From Gammaproteobacteria bacterium (GTDB lineage Bacteria; Pseudomonadota; Gammaproteobacteria; Steroidobacterales; Steroidobacteraceae), in assembly GCA_030038645.1 (NCBI GenBank), contig JASHSR010000197.1, positions 1 to 13,729 on the forward strand: DNA of 13,729 bases, written 5' to 3'. The notes below the pieces were generated by a model, which searched no databases, was not told the DNA's origin, and saw only the letters and a program-made list of their open reading frames with translations. Position numbers and translations under genes: made by a program. Positions 1 to 7,425 of the stretch are shown here, piece after piece (the stretch's first letter is position 1; the number at the start of each line of letters is the position of its first letter).

Positions 1-915
1 GGGAGTCCCGATAAGGATTCCCAGCTCCACCACGGCGCCGACCAGCGCTTCGAGCTCGATCGGCCGCCCTTGCTCGACGTCTTGAAGCATGGACGTCTTG
101 TGAGCTCCCACCTTTTCCGCGCCAGCGATCCGGCGCTCTATTCCGACTCTGAGCGTCACGCCGAGCTTGCTGGCAACGCTCTTCGCCTCACCCATCATTT
201 CGGTAGCGAGAGCGCGCGTCGGCGGAAATCGGCAGATGTCCACCAGCGTCGCATGCGTGAGCGCGCTCAAGGGGTTGAAGGCCAGGTTGCCGAGGAGCTT
301 CAGCCAAATCTCGCTGCGAATGTCCGCCAGCGTGTGCACTCTGAACCCGGCCCGGCTCAGGCAGGCTGCAATGGCTTCGAGCCGTGGCGTTGTCGCTCCG
401 TCGAGTTCGCCCAGCGCGAGCCGGTTGCCTTCGATGACCTTGACGACACCGGGCGCCGTGAGGCTCGCAGCGGGGTACACGACGCTCCCGATGATCCGCT
501 CGGGATCGATGTGCGCCGCGATGACTCCCCCGGGGTCGGCCGACTGGATGGCCTGCCCCTGGAGCGGTCCGGGCAGCTTATGGAAGTACCACCATGGAAT
601 GCCGTTCTGCAGCGTCACGATGGGGGTCCTCGCATCACACAGAAAATGGATGTCGGGGGCTACCGCCGCGACTTGGTGCGCCTTGACCGCCAGCAGAACC
701 AAATCGTGCACACCTGCGTCTCTCGCGCTCTCGAAGACACCGACATTGCGGGAGTGCAGTTCCGTACCGTCCTCGAGAACGAGATGGATCCCGGAGCCGG
801 AGATGGCCGCGCGGCTCGCACCGCGGGCGATGAACGTGACCTCCTCGCCCCCTGCGGCGAGGCGCGCGCCAAGATAGCCGCCGATCGCGCCGGCACCGAC
901 AACCGCGATTCTCAT
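1..915 (-). CDS. Ketopantoate reductase-family protein (2-dehydropantoate 2-reductase-like), 3' end cut by window
   Basis: NAD(P)H-dependent reductase of the PanE/ApbA family, which reduces ketopantoate or related 2-oxo acids in the cytoplasm. 305 residues are visible and the frame is still open at the left edge; the family is usually 300-330 residues, so only a short tail is missing. An N-terminal Rossmann fold shows GAGAIGG (7-13). Family residues appear aligned with E. coli PanE: the lysine of VKAHQ (K78), QNG (103-105), WLKLLGN (204-210, probable catalytic lysine K206), NPLSALT (214-220), and the C-terminal SMLQDVEQGRPIELE (275-289). The ATG at 915 overlaps the hyuB stop as ATGA (912-915) and has no Shine-Dalgarno of its own, so translation is probably coupled. 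Being last in a transport and catabolic operon, it more likely reduces a pathway 2-oxo acid than serves CoA synthesis; that is inference, so no symbol is given. Confidence 0.9.
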   Translation of the reverse strand, partial: MRIAVVGAGAIGGYLGARLAAGGEEVTFIARGASRAAISGSGIHLVLEDGTELHSRNVGVFESARDAGVHDLVLLAVKAHQVAAVAPDIHFLCDARTPIVTLQNGIPWWYFHKLPGPLQGQAIQSADPGGVIAAHIDPERIIGSVVYPAASLTAPGVVKVIEGNRLALGELDGATTPRLEAIAACLSRAGFRVHTLADIRSEIWLKLLGNLAFNPLSALTHATLVDICRFPPTRALATEMMGEAKSVASKLGVTLRVGIERRIAGAEKVGAHKTSMLQDVEQGRPIELEALVGAVVELGILIGTP

Positions 916-2594
916 GCGAGAGTCACACCGTAGATCCGGCGAGCCTCGGCTTCGCTGATGAGGCCCTCTTGCAGATCCGCCGCGATCCGCGCCGGCTCGC
1001 GGTCCTTCGGGGTTCCGTAGCCGCCGCCGCCAGCCGTGCGAAAGGTCACCGAATCGCCGGGCGCGAGCGGCACGTTGGTGCCCTTGTAGATGACCTCCTC
1101 ACGGCCGTCTGCGCGCCGGACCACGCCCTGGTTACTCTCTCCCGCAAGCCCGCCCGCCAAGCCCCACGGCGGGCACCGAATGCGGTCCAGGTTCACGTTG
1201 ATCCTGCAGGGAACGAGGCAGGTGATGCGGGTTTCGATGCCGAGCCCGCCCCGGTAACGGCCGGGCCCGCCGCTGTCAGCGCGTAACTTGAAATGCTCGA
1301 TGCGCACCGGATACATGGCCTCCTGCACCTCGACGGGAATGTTGCGCACGTCGCCCTGGCAGATGGAAACCGAAGCGTCCTCGCCGTCGCGGTCGATGTG
1401 ACCTCCCCACCCTCCGCCCGTCATGTTGAGCAGCACGAAGCGGCGGCCCTGTGCATCCTGCCCATAGATGGAGTACCCGCCCATATCGCCCTTGTGCGCG
1501 GCGGGAATTCTCTCCGGCATCGCGGAAGCCAGTGCCTTGAACGTCGTATCGACCACGGTCGGCAGCGCGATACTCCACTGGCCCACGGCGGCCGGCGGGC
1601 GGGCACTCAGGAACGTGCCCTCCGGCAGCACGAGACTGAGCGCACGGAACGAGCCTTCATTGACGGGAGCCTCGGGCAGCGTGAGGCACTTGTAGGCGAC
1701 GCGCGCTGCGGCCAGGCCACCCGAGTATCCGGCGTTCAACGGGCCCATCACCTGCGGATTCATCTCGGAGAAATCCATGATCATCTCGGAGCCGCGCACC
1801 TCGACGGTCACTTTCACGCGCAGCGGCTTGTCGAGCTCGCGTCCGTCGTTGTCCAGGCAGGATTCGGCCGAATATCGTCCATCCGGAATCTGCGACACGA
1901 CGGCGCGGGCGCGCTTTTCGGCCTGATCCCAGATCTCCTCGATACACCGCGTCACCGTGTCCCATCCGTAGCGTTCGGCGACCTCGCCAATGCGCTTTTC
2001 GCCGAGTCTGCAGCAAGCGATCTGGGCACGCAGGTCTCCGAGCGCCGAATCCGGAAACCTCACGTTGTCGCGGATGATCTGCAGTACCCCCTCATTGGGG
2101 ATTCCGCCGTCGTAGAGCTTGATCGAGCGGAACTGCAGCCCTTCTTGGTAGATCTCGGTCGTTTGGCTCGAGCCGAAGCCCACCCGCGAGCCGCCGATGT
2201 CGATCCAGTGCGCGCGGCTCGCCGCAAAGGCGATCAGGTTGCCGCGGTGGAAACAGGGCGTATAGACGGCGACGTTATTGAGGTGCTGGCCGCAGACGCC
2301 CGCGTGGTTCATGAGCAGAACGTCGTTCGGCGAGAAGCCGCCGAGTCCATACTTCTCGATACCGTCGCGAATCACGATGCCGAGGTCGGCCAGGAAGATA
2401 GGTAGCCCGCCGCGGTTTTGCGCAATCATCCTGCCTTGCGTGTCGATCAGCCCGCAGCAGAAGTCGCGCACCTCATAGATCATCATGCTGTAAGCGGTCT
2501 TGCAAAGCGCCGTCGCCATGTCGTCCGCCGCGGCGATCACGCCGTAGCGTACGACTTCCAGCGTGACGGGGTCGAAGTTCCTCGCGCCGCTCAT
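912..2594 (-). CDS. hyuB: Hydantoinase B/oxoprolinase family protein (HyuB-like)
   Basis: 560-residue cytoplasmic subunit of the N-methylhydantoinase B family (Hydantoinase_B), normal length. It pairs with a HyuA subunit for ATP-dependent opening of cyclic amides, or carboxylation as in acetone carboxylase. The domain begins at FDPVTLEVVR (7-16) and ends with the family's glycine-rich tail, GGGGYGTP near residue 525. The usual GTHLPDV motif here reads GQHLNNV (102-108). H104 and H129 (in RAHWIDIGG) match the two metal-ligand histidines of the acetone carboxylase alpha subunit with the same 25-residue spacing, but the aspartate ligand is N107. The start at 2594 is chosen because it gives a 4-bp ATGA overlap with hyuA; an upstream in-frame extension to 2735 lies inside hyuA and reads as arginine/glycine-rich shadow. 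There is no clear Shine-Dalgarno, so expression is probably coupled to hyuA. The family is certain, the substrate unknown. Confidence 0.93.
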   Translation of the reverse strand: MSGARNFDPVTLEVVRYGVIAAADDMATALCKTAYSMMIYEVRDFCCGLIDTQGRMIAQNRGGLPIFLADLGIVIRDGIEKYGLGGFSPNDVLLMNHAGVCGQHLNNVAVYTPCFHRGNLIAFAASRAHWIDIGGSRVGFGSSQTTEIYQEGLQFRSIKLYDGGIPNEGVLQIIRDNVRFPDSALGDLRAQIACCRLGEKRIGEVAERYGWDTVTRCIEEIWDQAEKRARAVVSQIPDGRYSAESCLDNDGRELDKPLRVKVTVEVRGSEMIMDFSEMNPQVMGPLNAGYSGGLAAARVAYKCLTLPEAPVNEGSFRALSLVLPEGTFLSARPPAAVGQWSIALPTVVDTTFKALASAMPERIPAAHKGDMGGYSIYGQDAQGRRFVLLNMTGGGWGGHIDRDGEDASVSICQGDVRNIPVEVQEAMYPVRIEHFKLRADSGGPGRYRGGLGIETRITCLVPCRINVNLDRIRCPPWGLAGGLAGESNQGVVRRADGREEVIYKGTNVPLAPGDSVTFRTAGGGGYGTPKDREPARIAADLQEGLISEAEARRIYGVTLA

Positions 2595-4663
2595 GCCGGT
2601 GCCACATCGATCATGATGATGCCCAACTCGTCCACCCGGGCTACGTCTCCGGGATGGATCAATGTCGTCGAGTTCTCCTCCTCGATCACCGCCGGCCCTT
2701 CGACGATATCGTGGACCTCGAGATCGGGGCGCCACACGATCCGCGCCGCCTCCGACCGCTGGGCGTCGCCGAAGATCACATCGCGGCTCGAATGGGGCTG
2801 CTTCGACGCCCGCGCCTCATGCGGAGCCGCGAGCAGCCGCTCGACGAACTTCCTGTCGCGCGGCACGTGCATGGACAGGCGCAAGTTGACGATCTCGACC
2901 GGCTCGCCGGGCGCAGCGTGTCCGTAGTGTCGCTCGTGCATGGCGTCAAACACCTCGCGCAGCGTCGTCGCGCGTGTGGAGTCGAGTGGCGCGCCTTCCA
3001 GCGGCACGGCAAGCGCGTGATCCTGTCCGCGGTATCGCAGGTCGACGCTGCGAACCAACACGAGCTCAGCGGCGTCGAGGCCGTCCTTCCGCAGCTGTCG
3101 CCAGCCCACTTCGGCCATCAGTGCAAACTGCCTGTCGACCTCCGCCCCGTCGATGCCCGCGAGCTCGGCCACGAAGGTCTGCACGAAATCCTGCCGCCAG
3201 GCCGCGAGCAACATGCCGAGGGCGGAGAACGTGCCGGGATATCGCGGCACCGCGACCCGTGCGATGTTGATCTCCCTTGCAACCGCCACTGCGTGCAGAG
3301 GGCCTGCCCCGCCGAAGGCAATGAGCGTGCAGTCACGCGGATCGATGCCCCGCTCCATCGACACGGCACGCACCGCCAACGACATCATGGTGTCCGCGAT
3401 CTGCACGATGCCGCGAGCGGCGCTCCGCAGCGCCATCCCCAAAGGTTGGCACACGCCGGCCTGCAGCGCCCGTTCGGCGAGCTTCACGTCCAGAGTCATG
3501 CCCCCGCCGAGGAAGCGCCGCGAGTTCAGCCGGCCCAGCAGCAAGTTGGCGTCCGTGACGGTGGGAAGCGTCCCTCCCCGGCGATAGCATGCGGGCCCCG
3601 GCGACGCGCCGGCGCTTTCCGGGCCGATTCGTAAGGCGTCTTGCGTGTCTACCCAGGCCAAGCTGCCGCCGCCCGCGCCGACTTCGATCACATCCACCAC
3701 TGGAAGCTGCATGGGCTGGCCGCTCGCCGGTCCGCCGATGAAGTAGCCCTCGCGGAAAAGCGGCACTCCTCCGTCGATCAACGTCGCTTTGGCCGTGGTG
3801 CCGCCCATATCAAAGCCGATCGCGCTCTTCAGGCCGAGCAGGCGCGCCAGCTCAGCCGCACCGATCATGCCGGCCACGGGTCCGGACTCCATCATCCACA
3901 CCGGCTGCCGGCGCGCCTGCTCCACGGACATCGTCCCGCCGTTGGAGCGCATGATCTGCAACGACCCACGGAAGCCGCGGCCGGTCAAGAACCGGTCGAG
4001 CTCGCCGAGATAGCCGTCCACCTTCGGTCCAATGTAGGCGTTGAGGACGGTGGTCGATGTGCGCTCGTATTCGCGTATCTCCCGCAAGATTTCGTGACTT
4101 GCCGTAACGAACAGCTGCGGATGGCGCTCCCGCAAAAGGCGCGCCGCCTCGGCCTCGTGCGCAGGGTTGCGATAGCTGTGGAGGAAGCAGATCGCAACGC
4201 CGAGCACGCCGGCGGCGACCAACCGCGCTCCGAGCTCCTCCACCTGCGCGCCGTCCAGCGGCCTGATGACGGCGCCCGCGCCATCGATACGCTCGTCGAC
4301 TTCAAGGCGCAGCTGCCGGCCCACGAGCGGCCGAGGACGCTCGAAATCGAGATCGAAGCTCTGGGGGCGGTTGGCGCGCCCTATCGCGTACACGTCGGCG
4401 AAGCCCTTCGTCGTCAGTAGCGCCGTCGCGGTGCCCTTGCACTCCAGTACCGTGTTGATGGCGATCGTCGAGCCGTGCAGCAACTCCGATAGGCCGCCGG
4501 GAGACAATTCGGCGAGGCTGATGCACTCCGCCACACCTCGCTCCGGCGCATCCGCGATCGTCGCGCTCTTCGAGCACACGAGCCCTCGCTCGCCGAATGC
4601 GACCAAGTCTGTGAAGGTTCCACCGATGTCGGTGCCCGCCACGTACGACACCCGCTCTTTCAC
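2591..4663 (-). CDS. hyuA: Hydantoinase/oxoprolinase family protein, ATP-binding subunit (HyuA-like)
   Basis: 690-residue ATP-hydrolysing partner of HyuB, with the ASKHA-type nucleotide fold of N-methylhydantoinase A, 5-oxoprolinase and the acetone carboxylase beta subunit; normal length. Visible motifs: DIGGTFTD (12-19, phosphate loop), HGSTIAINTVLE (63-74), MRSNGG (238-243), MESGPVAG (258-265), the second phosphate motif GFDMGGTTAK (283-292), PGPACYRRGG (355-364) and the adenosine-motif region LIAFGGAGPLH (447-457). The chosen start is GTG at 4663: GGAGGTGA lies at 4675-4668, a 7-nt spacing, and the permease stop is at 4670-4668. An ATG at 4687 would add eight residues (MPGGGGDR) that overlap the permease and are unlike the family. 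The gene is in the operon with ABC transporter genes upstream and hyuB downstream (ATGA overlap 2591-2594). Possible reactions include hydantoin, oxoproline-like lactam or ketone activation; the sequence does not decide. Confidence 0.94.
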   Translation of the reverse strand: MKERVSYVAGTDIGGTFTDLVAFGERGLVCSKSATIADAPERGVAECISLAELSPGGLSELLHGSTIAINTVLECKGTATALLTTKGFADVYAIGRANRPQSFDLDFERPRPLVGRQLRLEVDERIDGAGAVIRPLDGAQVEELGARLVAAGVLGVAICFLHSYRNPAHEAEAARLLRERHPQLFVTASHEILREIREYERTSTTVLNAYIGPKVDGYLGELDRFLTGRGFRGSLQIMRSNGGTMSVEQARRQPVWMMESGPVAGMIGAAELARLLGLKSAIGFDMGGTTAKATLIDGGVPLFREGYFIGGPASGQPMQLPVVDVIEVGAGGGSLAWVDTQDALRIGPESAGASPGPACYRRGGTLPTVTDANLLLGRLNSRRFLGGGMTLDVKLAERALQAGVCQPLGMALRSAARGIVQIADTMMSLAVRAVSMERGIDPRDCTLIAFGGAGPLHAVAVAREINIARVAVPRYPGTFSALGMLLAAWRQDFVQTFVAELAGIDGAEVDRQFALMAEVGWRQLRKDGLDAAELVLVRSVDLRYRGQDHALAVPLEGAPLDSTRATTLREVFDAMHERHYGHAAPGEPVEIVNLRLSMHVPRDRKFVERLLAAPHEARASKQPHSSRDVIFGDAQRSEAARIVWRPDLEVHDIVEGPAVIEEENSTTLIHPGDVARVDELGIIMIDVAPA

Positions 4664-4667
4664 CCGA

Positions 4668-4675
4668 TCACCTCC
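4668..4675 (-). promoter_or_regulatory. Strong ribosome binding site of hyuA, overlapping the permease stop codon
   Basis: The minus strand reads GGAGGTGATCGG directly before GTG at 4663. GGAGG occupies 4675-4671, and the TGA of the upstream permease gene (4670-4668) forms part of the extended Shine-Dalgarno match. The 7-nt spacing fixes GTG 4663 as the start and implies that ribosomes finishing the permease can re-initiate on hyuA. Confidence 0.75.
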
Positions 4676-5456
4676 GCCTCCCGGCAAACCGCAGCTCGGC
4701 GCGGCGCGCGAGCTCGTTCAGCAGGACAGCCATGAGCGCCAGCACCACGATCAGCGCATACAGCGGTGCAGGGTCGAAGCTCTCGGAATACAAGTGCGCG
4801 AAGTAGCCTACGCCGTCGATGGAGGCATAGAGCTCCGCGAGGATGACGCCAAGCAGCGTCATCGCCATGCTGAGCCGCATGCCGGCGAAAAAGCTCGGTA
4901 CCAGATGGGGAAAGACGACGTGGCGCAGGATCTGCATGCGGCCTGCGCCCATGGAGCGTGCGGAGCGCACGAATGCCGGATTGATGTCGCGCATGCCGGC
5001 GATGACGTTCACCATGATCGGGAAGATCCCGTGGGTGAACCCGAACGCCACTTTGCTCGCCGGGCCGAGGCCCAAGAACATCACGAACAACGGCAGCACG
5101 GTCACCTGGGGAACGGCGTAGAGCATCAAGACCAGCGGATAGGAGGTGCGGCTGATACGCTCGCTGACGCTCACGAGCACCCCCACGGCGGTACCTGCGA
5201 ATACAGCGAGGCCGAACGCAAGCAGCAGCTCCCAGAAGGTGGTGCCGATCGCGCGGAGGACCATCGGATCGGCAAGTGTCCGGGTGACGAGCGCCTGCAG
5301 GACGCGCGTCGGCGGACTCACGAACGCGGGGTCGGCTATCGTCCGAGCGAGGGCTTCCCAGATCACCAGCCCCGCGGCGATCACGCCCAGTCGGCCGACC
5401 GCCGGGCTCCGCAGAGTAGCTTGCAGCCGCGACCTATCCCCGGCGAGCGCGCTCAT
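4668..5456 (-). CDS. ABC transporter permease (SsuC/TauC type), second permease
   Basis: 262-residue inner-membrane permease of the BPD_transp_1 fold, the class used by sulfonate, taurine, nitrate and pyrimidine-precursor importers. Hydrophobic segments lie near 22-38, 75-97, 106-130, 137-153, 186-208 and 231-250. The cytoplasmic EAA loop that docks on the ATPase is at about 163-190 (VRSARSMGAGRMQILRHVVF, then P and downstream residues). The ATG at 5456 overlaps the first permease's stop as ATGA (5453-5456) and has GGAGG at 5470-5466. A longer in-frame extension to 5951 lies inside the other permease and is a shadow. It presumably forms a heterodimeric channel with the permease ending at 5453, since the two differ throughout in sequence. 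The substrate is not readable from the protein. Confidence 0.93.
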   Translation of the reverse strand: MSALAGDRSRLQATLRSPAVGRLGVIAAGLVIWEALARTIADPAFVSPPTRVLQALVTRTLADPMVLRAIGTTFWELLLAFGLAVFAGTAVGVLVSVSERISRTSYPLVLMLYAVPQVTVLPLFVMFLGLGPASKVAFGFTHGIFPIMVNVIAGMRDINPAFVRSARSMGAGRMQILRHVVFPHLVPSFFAGMRLSMAMTLLGVILAELYASIDGVGYFAHLYSESFDPAPLYALIVVLALMAVLLNELARRAELRFAGRRR

Positions 5457-6238
5457 CGCAAGTCGCCTCCGCGCCAGCCGCCCCTGAGACGCTCGAGCAA
5501 TCCTGCGAGCAGGACCAGGCAGAACGACGTGGCGATCACGACGAGTATCCAAGCGAACATGCGGCCGGAATCCATCAGCTGAGCCGAGTTGGCGACCTCG
5601 TGGCCCAGCCCGCTGATCGAGGAGAGCGTCTCCCCCCCCAGCACCGTCGCAAAGCAAATGAAAAAGCCGATCCGCAGGCCCGTCAGGATCACCGGCAGTG
5701 CGCCGGGGAGCAACACGCGCCGGAGCAGCAGGTGCGGCGGCGCGCCCATGGAGCGGGCGGCGGCAATCAGCTTCCCGTCCACGTGACTCAGGCCGCTGAT
5801 CGTGTTCAGCACGACGGGGAAAAACGCGTAGGTCATGCCGTAGGCGATCTTCGATTCCGGACCGATCCCGAAGAACAGCAGGAACAGGGGGAAGAACAGC
5901 GTAAGGGGTATCGCAAAGAGGCTCGACAGCAGCGGCTCCGCCAGCTGGCACAGGTACCGCGATCGCGTGATGCCGAAGCCGACGGCGATGCCGAGCAGCG
6001 CAGCTCCAGCGTACGCGATCAGCACTGTGCGCAGCGTCGTGACTACGGCCCGCACCACCGCGCCGCTAGTGAAGATTGCGGCAAGCGCCGTATAAACGGC
6101 GTCGAGGGGGGGCAGGAATAGCGGACTGATGCGGCCGAACCGCGTCAGCAGGTGCCATGCGAGGAAAACCGCCGCGACGAAGCCGATCTGGATCGATCTC
6201 GGGGACCACACTACTTTCAAGAGCCTCTGCATCGTCAT
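5453..6238 (-). CDS. ABC transporter permease (SsuC/TauC type), first permease
   Basis: 261-residue integral membrane subunit of the same BPD_transp_1 family as its neighbour. Probable membrane helices are near 16-34, 66-90, 103-125, 132-150, 186-203 and 228-247. The EAA coupling loop spans about 157-185 (LIAAARSMGAPPHLLLRRVL, with the conserved G165 and a following leucine-proline). It begins 10 bp after the ATPase stop. ATG 6238 is used, although ATG 6232 (third residue) is nearly as good; neither has a strong Shine-Dalgarno, consistent with coupling to the ATPase gene. Two permeases per cluster suggests a heterodimeric importer, whereas SsuC/TauC systems usually have one. Confidence 0.93.
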   Translation of the reverse strand: MTMQRLLKVVWSPRSIQIGFVAAVFLAWHLLTRFGRISPLFLPPLDAVYTALAAIFTSGAVVRAVVTTLRTVLIAYAGAALLGIAVGFGITRSRYLCQLAEPLLSSLFAIPLTLFFPLFLLFFGIGPESKIAYGMTYAFFPVVLNTISGLSHVDGKLIAAARSMGAPPHLLLRRVLLPGALPVILTGLRIGFFICFATVLGGETLSSISGLGHEVANSAQLMDSGRMFAWILVVIATSFCLVLLAGLLERLRGGWRGGDLR

Positions 6239-6248
6239 CGAGAACCGA

Positions 6249-7070
6249 TCAGACGTTCTGCCGGACGGCCTCGCGGATTTCCGCGCGCAGCAGGCCGTAG
6301 AGCCGATTGCGCAGCTCGTTGAACTTGTCGGAAGTCATGAAACTCGGCTGCCGTGGATGCGGTTCCTCGACGGCAACGACGCTCTTGAGGTGCGCCGGGC
6401 GGGCGGTGAACACGAAGATACGGTCCGAAAGGAACACCGCCTCAGCCAGGCTGTGGGTGACGAAGACGATCGTCTTGCGCGTCCGCTCGAGCAATTCCGA
6501 GAGGTCTTCTCCCAGGACCATTCTCGTCTGCTCGTCGAGGGCCGCGAACGGCTCATCCATCAGGACGATGTCGGTCTGCAGCGACAGGCCCCGCGCCACG
6601 GCGACCCGCTGCTTCATCCCGACCGAGAGCTGATGCGGGTAGTAGCGGGCGAAGTCGGTCATGCCCACCGCCTCGAGTGCAGCACGCACACGGTCGTCCC
6701 GCTGCTCCCGCGGGACGCCCTGGAACTCCAAGGCGACGTACATGTTCTGGACGATCGTGTACCACGGCAGCAGCGTGTCTTCCTGAAACACGAAGGCAAC
6801 CTCCTTGGGGAGGGGGCCGGCGACACGCTTTCTATTCACGAAGACCTCGCCCGTACTCGGCTCGAGCAGCCCACCGATGATGTTGAGCAGCGTGCTCTTG
6901 CCGCAGCCGCTCGGGCCCAGCAGGCACACGAACTCGTTGCGGCGAATCTCGAGATCGACGGCGTCCAAGGCGGGCAGGCGGCCGCCATCGCCACTTCGGT
7001 CGAAGCTCTTGGACACGCCTCGAATGGTGATCGCCGCATCGCCCACAGGGCTCGATTCTCGATTGCTCAC
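6249..7070 (-). CDS. ABC transporter ATP-binding protein (SsuB/TauB type)
   Basis: 273-residue cytoplasmic ATPase that powers the two permeases encoded after it. Walker A GPSGCGKST is at 52-60, Q-loop Q96 in FQED, signature LSVGMKQR at 148-155, Walker B IVLMDEP at 168-174, D-loop ALDE at 177-180, and H-loop H206 in VTHS. The first signature glycine is valine (LSVGM instead of LSGGM), a variant I believe also occurs in functional importers. The start is uncertain: an ATG at 7187 would give 312 residues, but the extra 39 residues are unlike the family, whose beta strand normally starts within 5-20 residues of the N-terminus. GTG 7070 with upstream GGAACGAG places ITIRGVSKSF at residue 14. It is the first gene of the tight operon running to the left edge. 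The long C-terminal tail (about 225-273) is typical of this family. Confidence 0.92.
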   Translation of the reverse strand: MSNRESSPVGDAAITIRGVSKSFDRSGDGGRLPALDAVDLEIRRNEFVCLLGPSGCGKSTLLNIIGGLLEPSTGEVFVNRKRVAGPLPKEVAFVFQEDTLLPWYTIVQNMYVALEFQGVPREQRDDRVRAALEAVGMTDFARYYPHQLSVGMKQRVAVARGLSLQTDIVLMDEPFAALDEQTRMVLGEDLSELLERTRKTIVFVTHSLAEAVFLSDRIFVFTARPAHLKSVVAVEEPHPRQPSFMTSDKFNELRNRLYGLLRAEIREAVRQNV

Positions 7071-7271
7071 GGTCTCGTTCCGACGCTCTCCAACCGAGGA
7101 TGGCACGACTTGCGGGCCGTCGGGCACGGTTTCGCGACCCGCGGCTTCGGATGACTGCAAGAATATGGCTGTGCGCAGTGCCGGCATGCTCGGAGCGTCC
7201 GCTCGATCAAGTCACGCTACCCGTGCGCCGCGCGGGTCGAGACAGATAATCCGCCCCTGGCCATCCAATTT

Positions 7272-7308
7272 GCTCTCCCGCGCAAAGGGAGCGCCGCCTC
7301 GGGAGAGC
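7272..7308. repeat. Inverted repeat, 9-bp perfect arms, 19-nt loop
   Basis: Arms GCTCTCCCG (7272-7280) and CGGGAGAGC (7300-7308) are exact reverse complements. They lie downstream of the beta-helix gene and upstream of the ATPase. No U-tract follows on either strand, so this is not a standard intrinsic terminator. It may act as an RNA stem, an operator or a leftover of a terminator. Confidence 0.45.
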
Positions 7309-7320
7309 GAGACTGCGCCA

Positions 7321-7358
7321 ACCCGCGCATCCGGTCCCGCCGCACCGGATGTGCGGGT
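7321..7358 (-). terminator. Strong hairpin downstream of the beta-helix gene, possible terminator or attenuator
   Basis: Arms ACCCGCGCATCCGGT (7321-7335) and ACCGGATGTGCGGGT (7344-7358) pair over 15 bp with one G-U/A-C type mismatch, around an 8-nt loop. It begins 68 bp past the beta-helix stop codon. The stem is very GC-rich, but no T-run follows in the minus direction, so intrinsic termination is uncertain. It could instead protect the mRNA 3' end or bind protein. Confidence 0.4.
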
Positions 7359-7425
7359 CTTGCGGCCGCTCCCGGCGGCGCCCTTGACTCCTGCCGTTCC
7401 GCAATGTGGGCGCGCTACGGACGCC

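Larger units (their letters stand above)
7188..7425. other. Intergenic region between the beta-helix gene and the transporter operon
   Basis: 238 bp, or 355 bp if the ATPase starts at GTG 7070. It holds two inverted repeats, listed separately, but no convincing sigma-70 promoter on the minus strand. An AT-richer patch at 7245-7272 (GGATTATCTG in minus orientation) is the only candidate -10 area, without a good -35. The operon promoter should lie here unless transcription continues from the beta-helix gene. Confidence 0.4.

Noticed and set aside
70..933. Long plus-strand frame of 287 codons
   Set aside because: It lies antisense to the reductase gene, is rich in Arg, Asp and Gly without motifs, and is explained by GC-rich antisense reading.
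1293..2405. 370-codon plus-strand frame opposite hyuB
   Set aside because: Composition is typical of an antisense shadow and hyuB is unambiguous on the other strand.
7212..7425. Minus frame ending FARESKLDGQGRIICLDPRG just before the ATPase
   Set aside because: It looks protein-like at its end but has no start codon outside the beta-helix gene, no recognised family and is interrupted by the hairpins; it could be a gene remnant but is not supportable.
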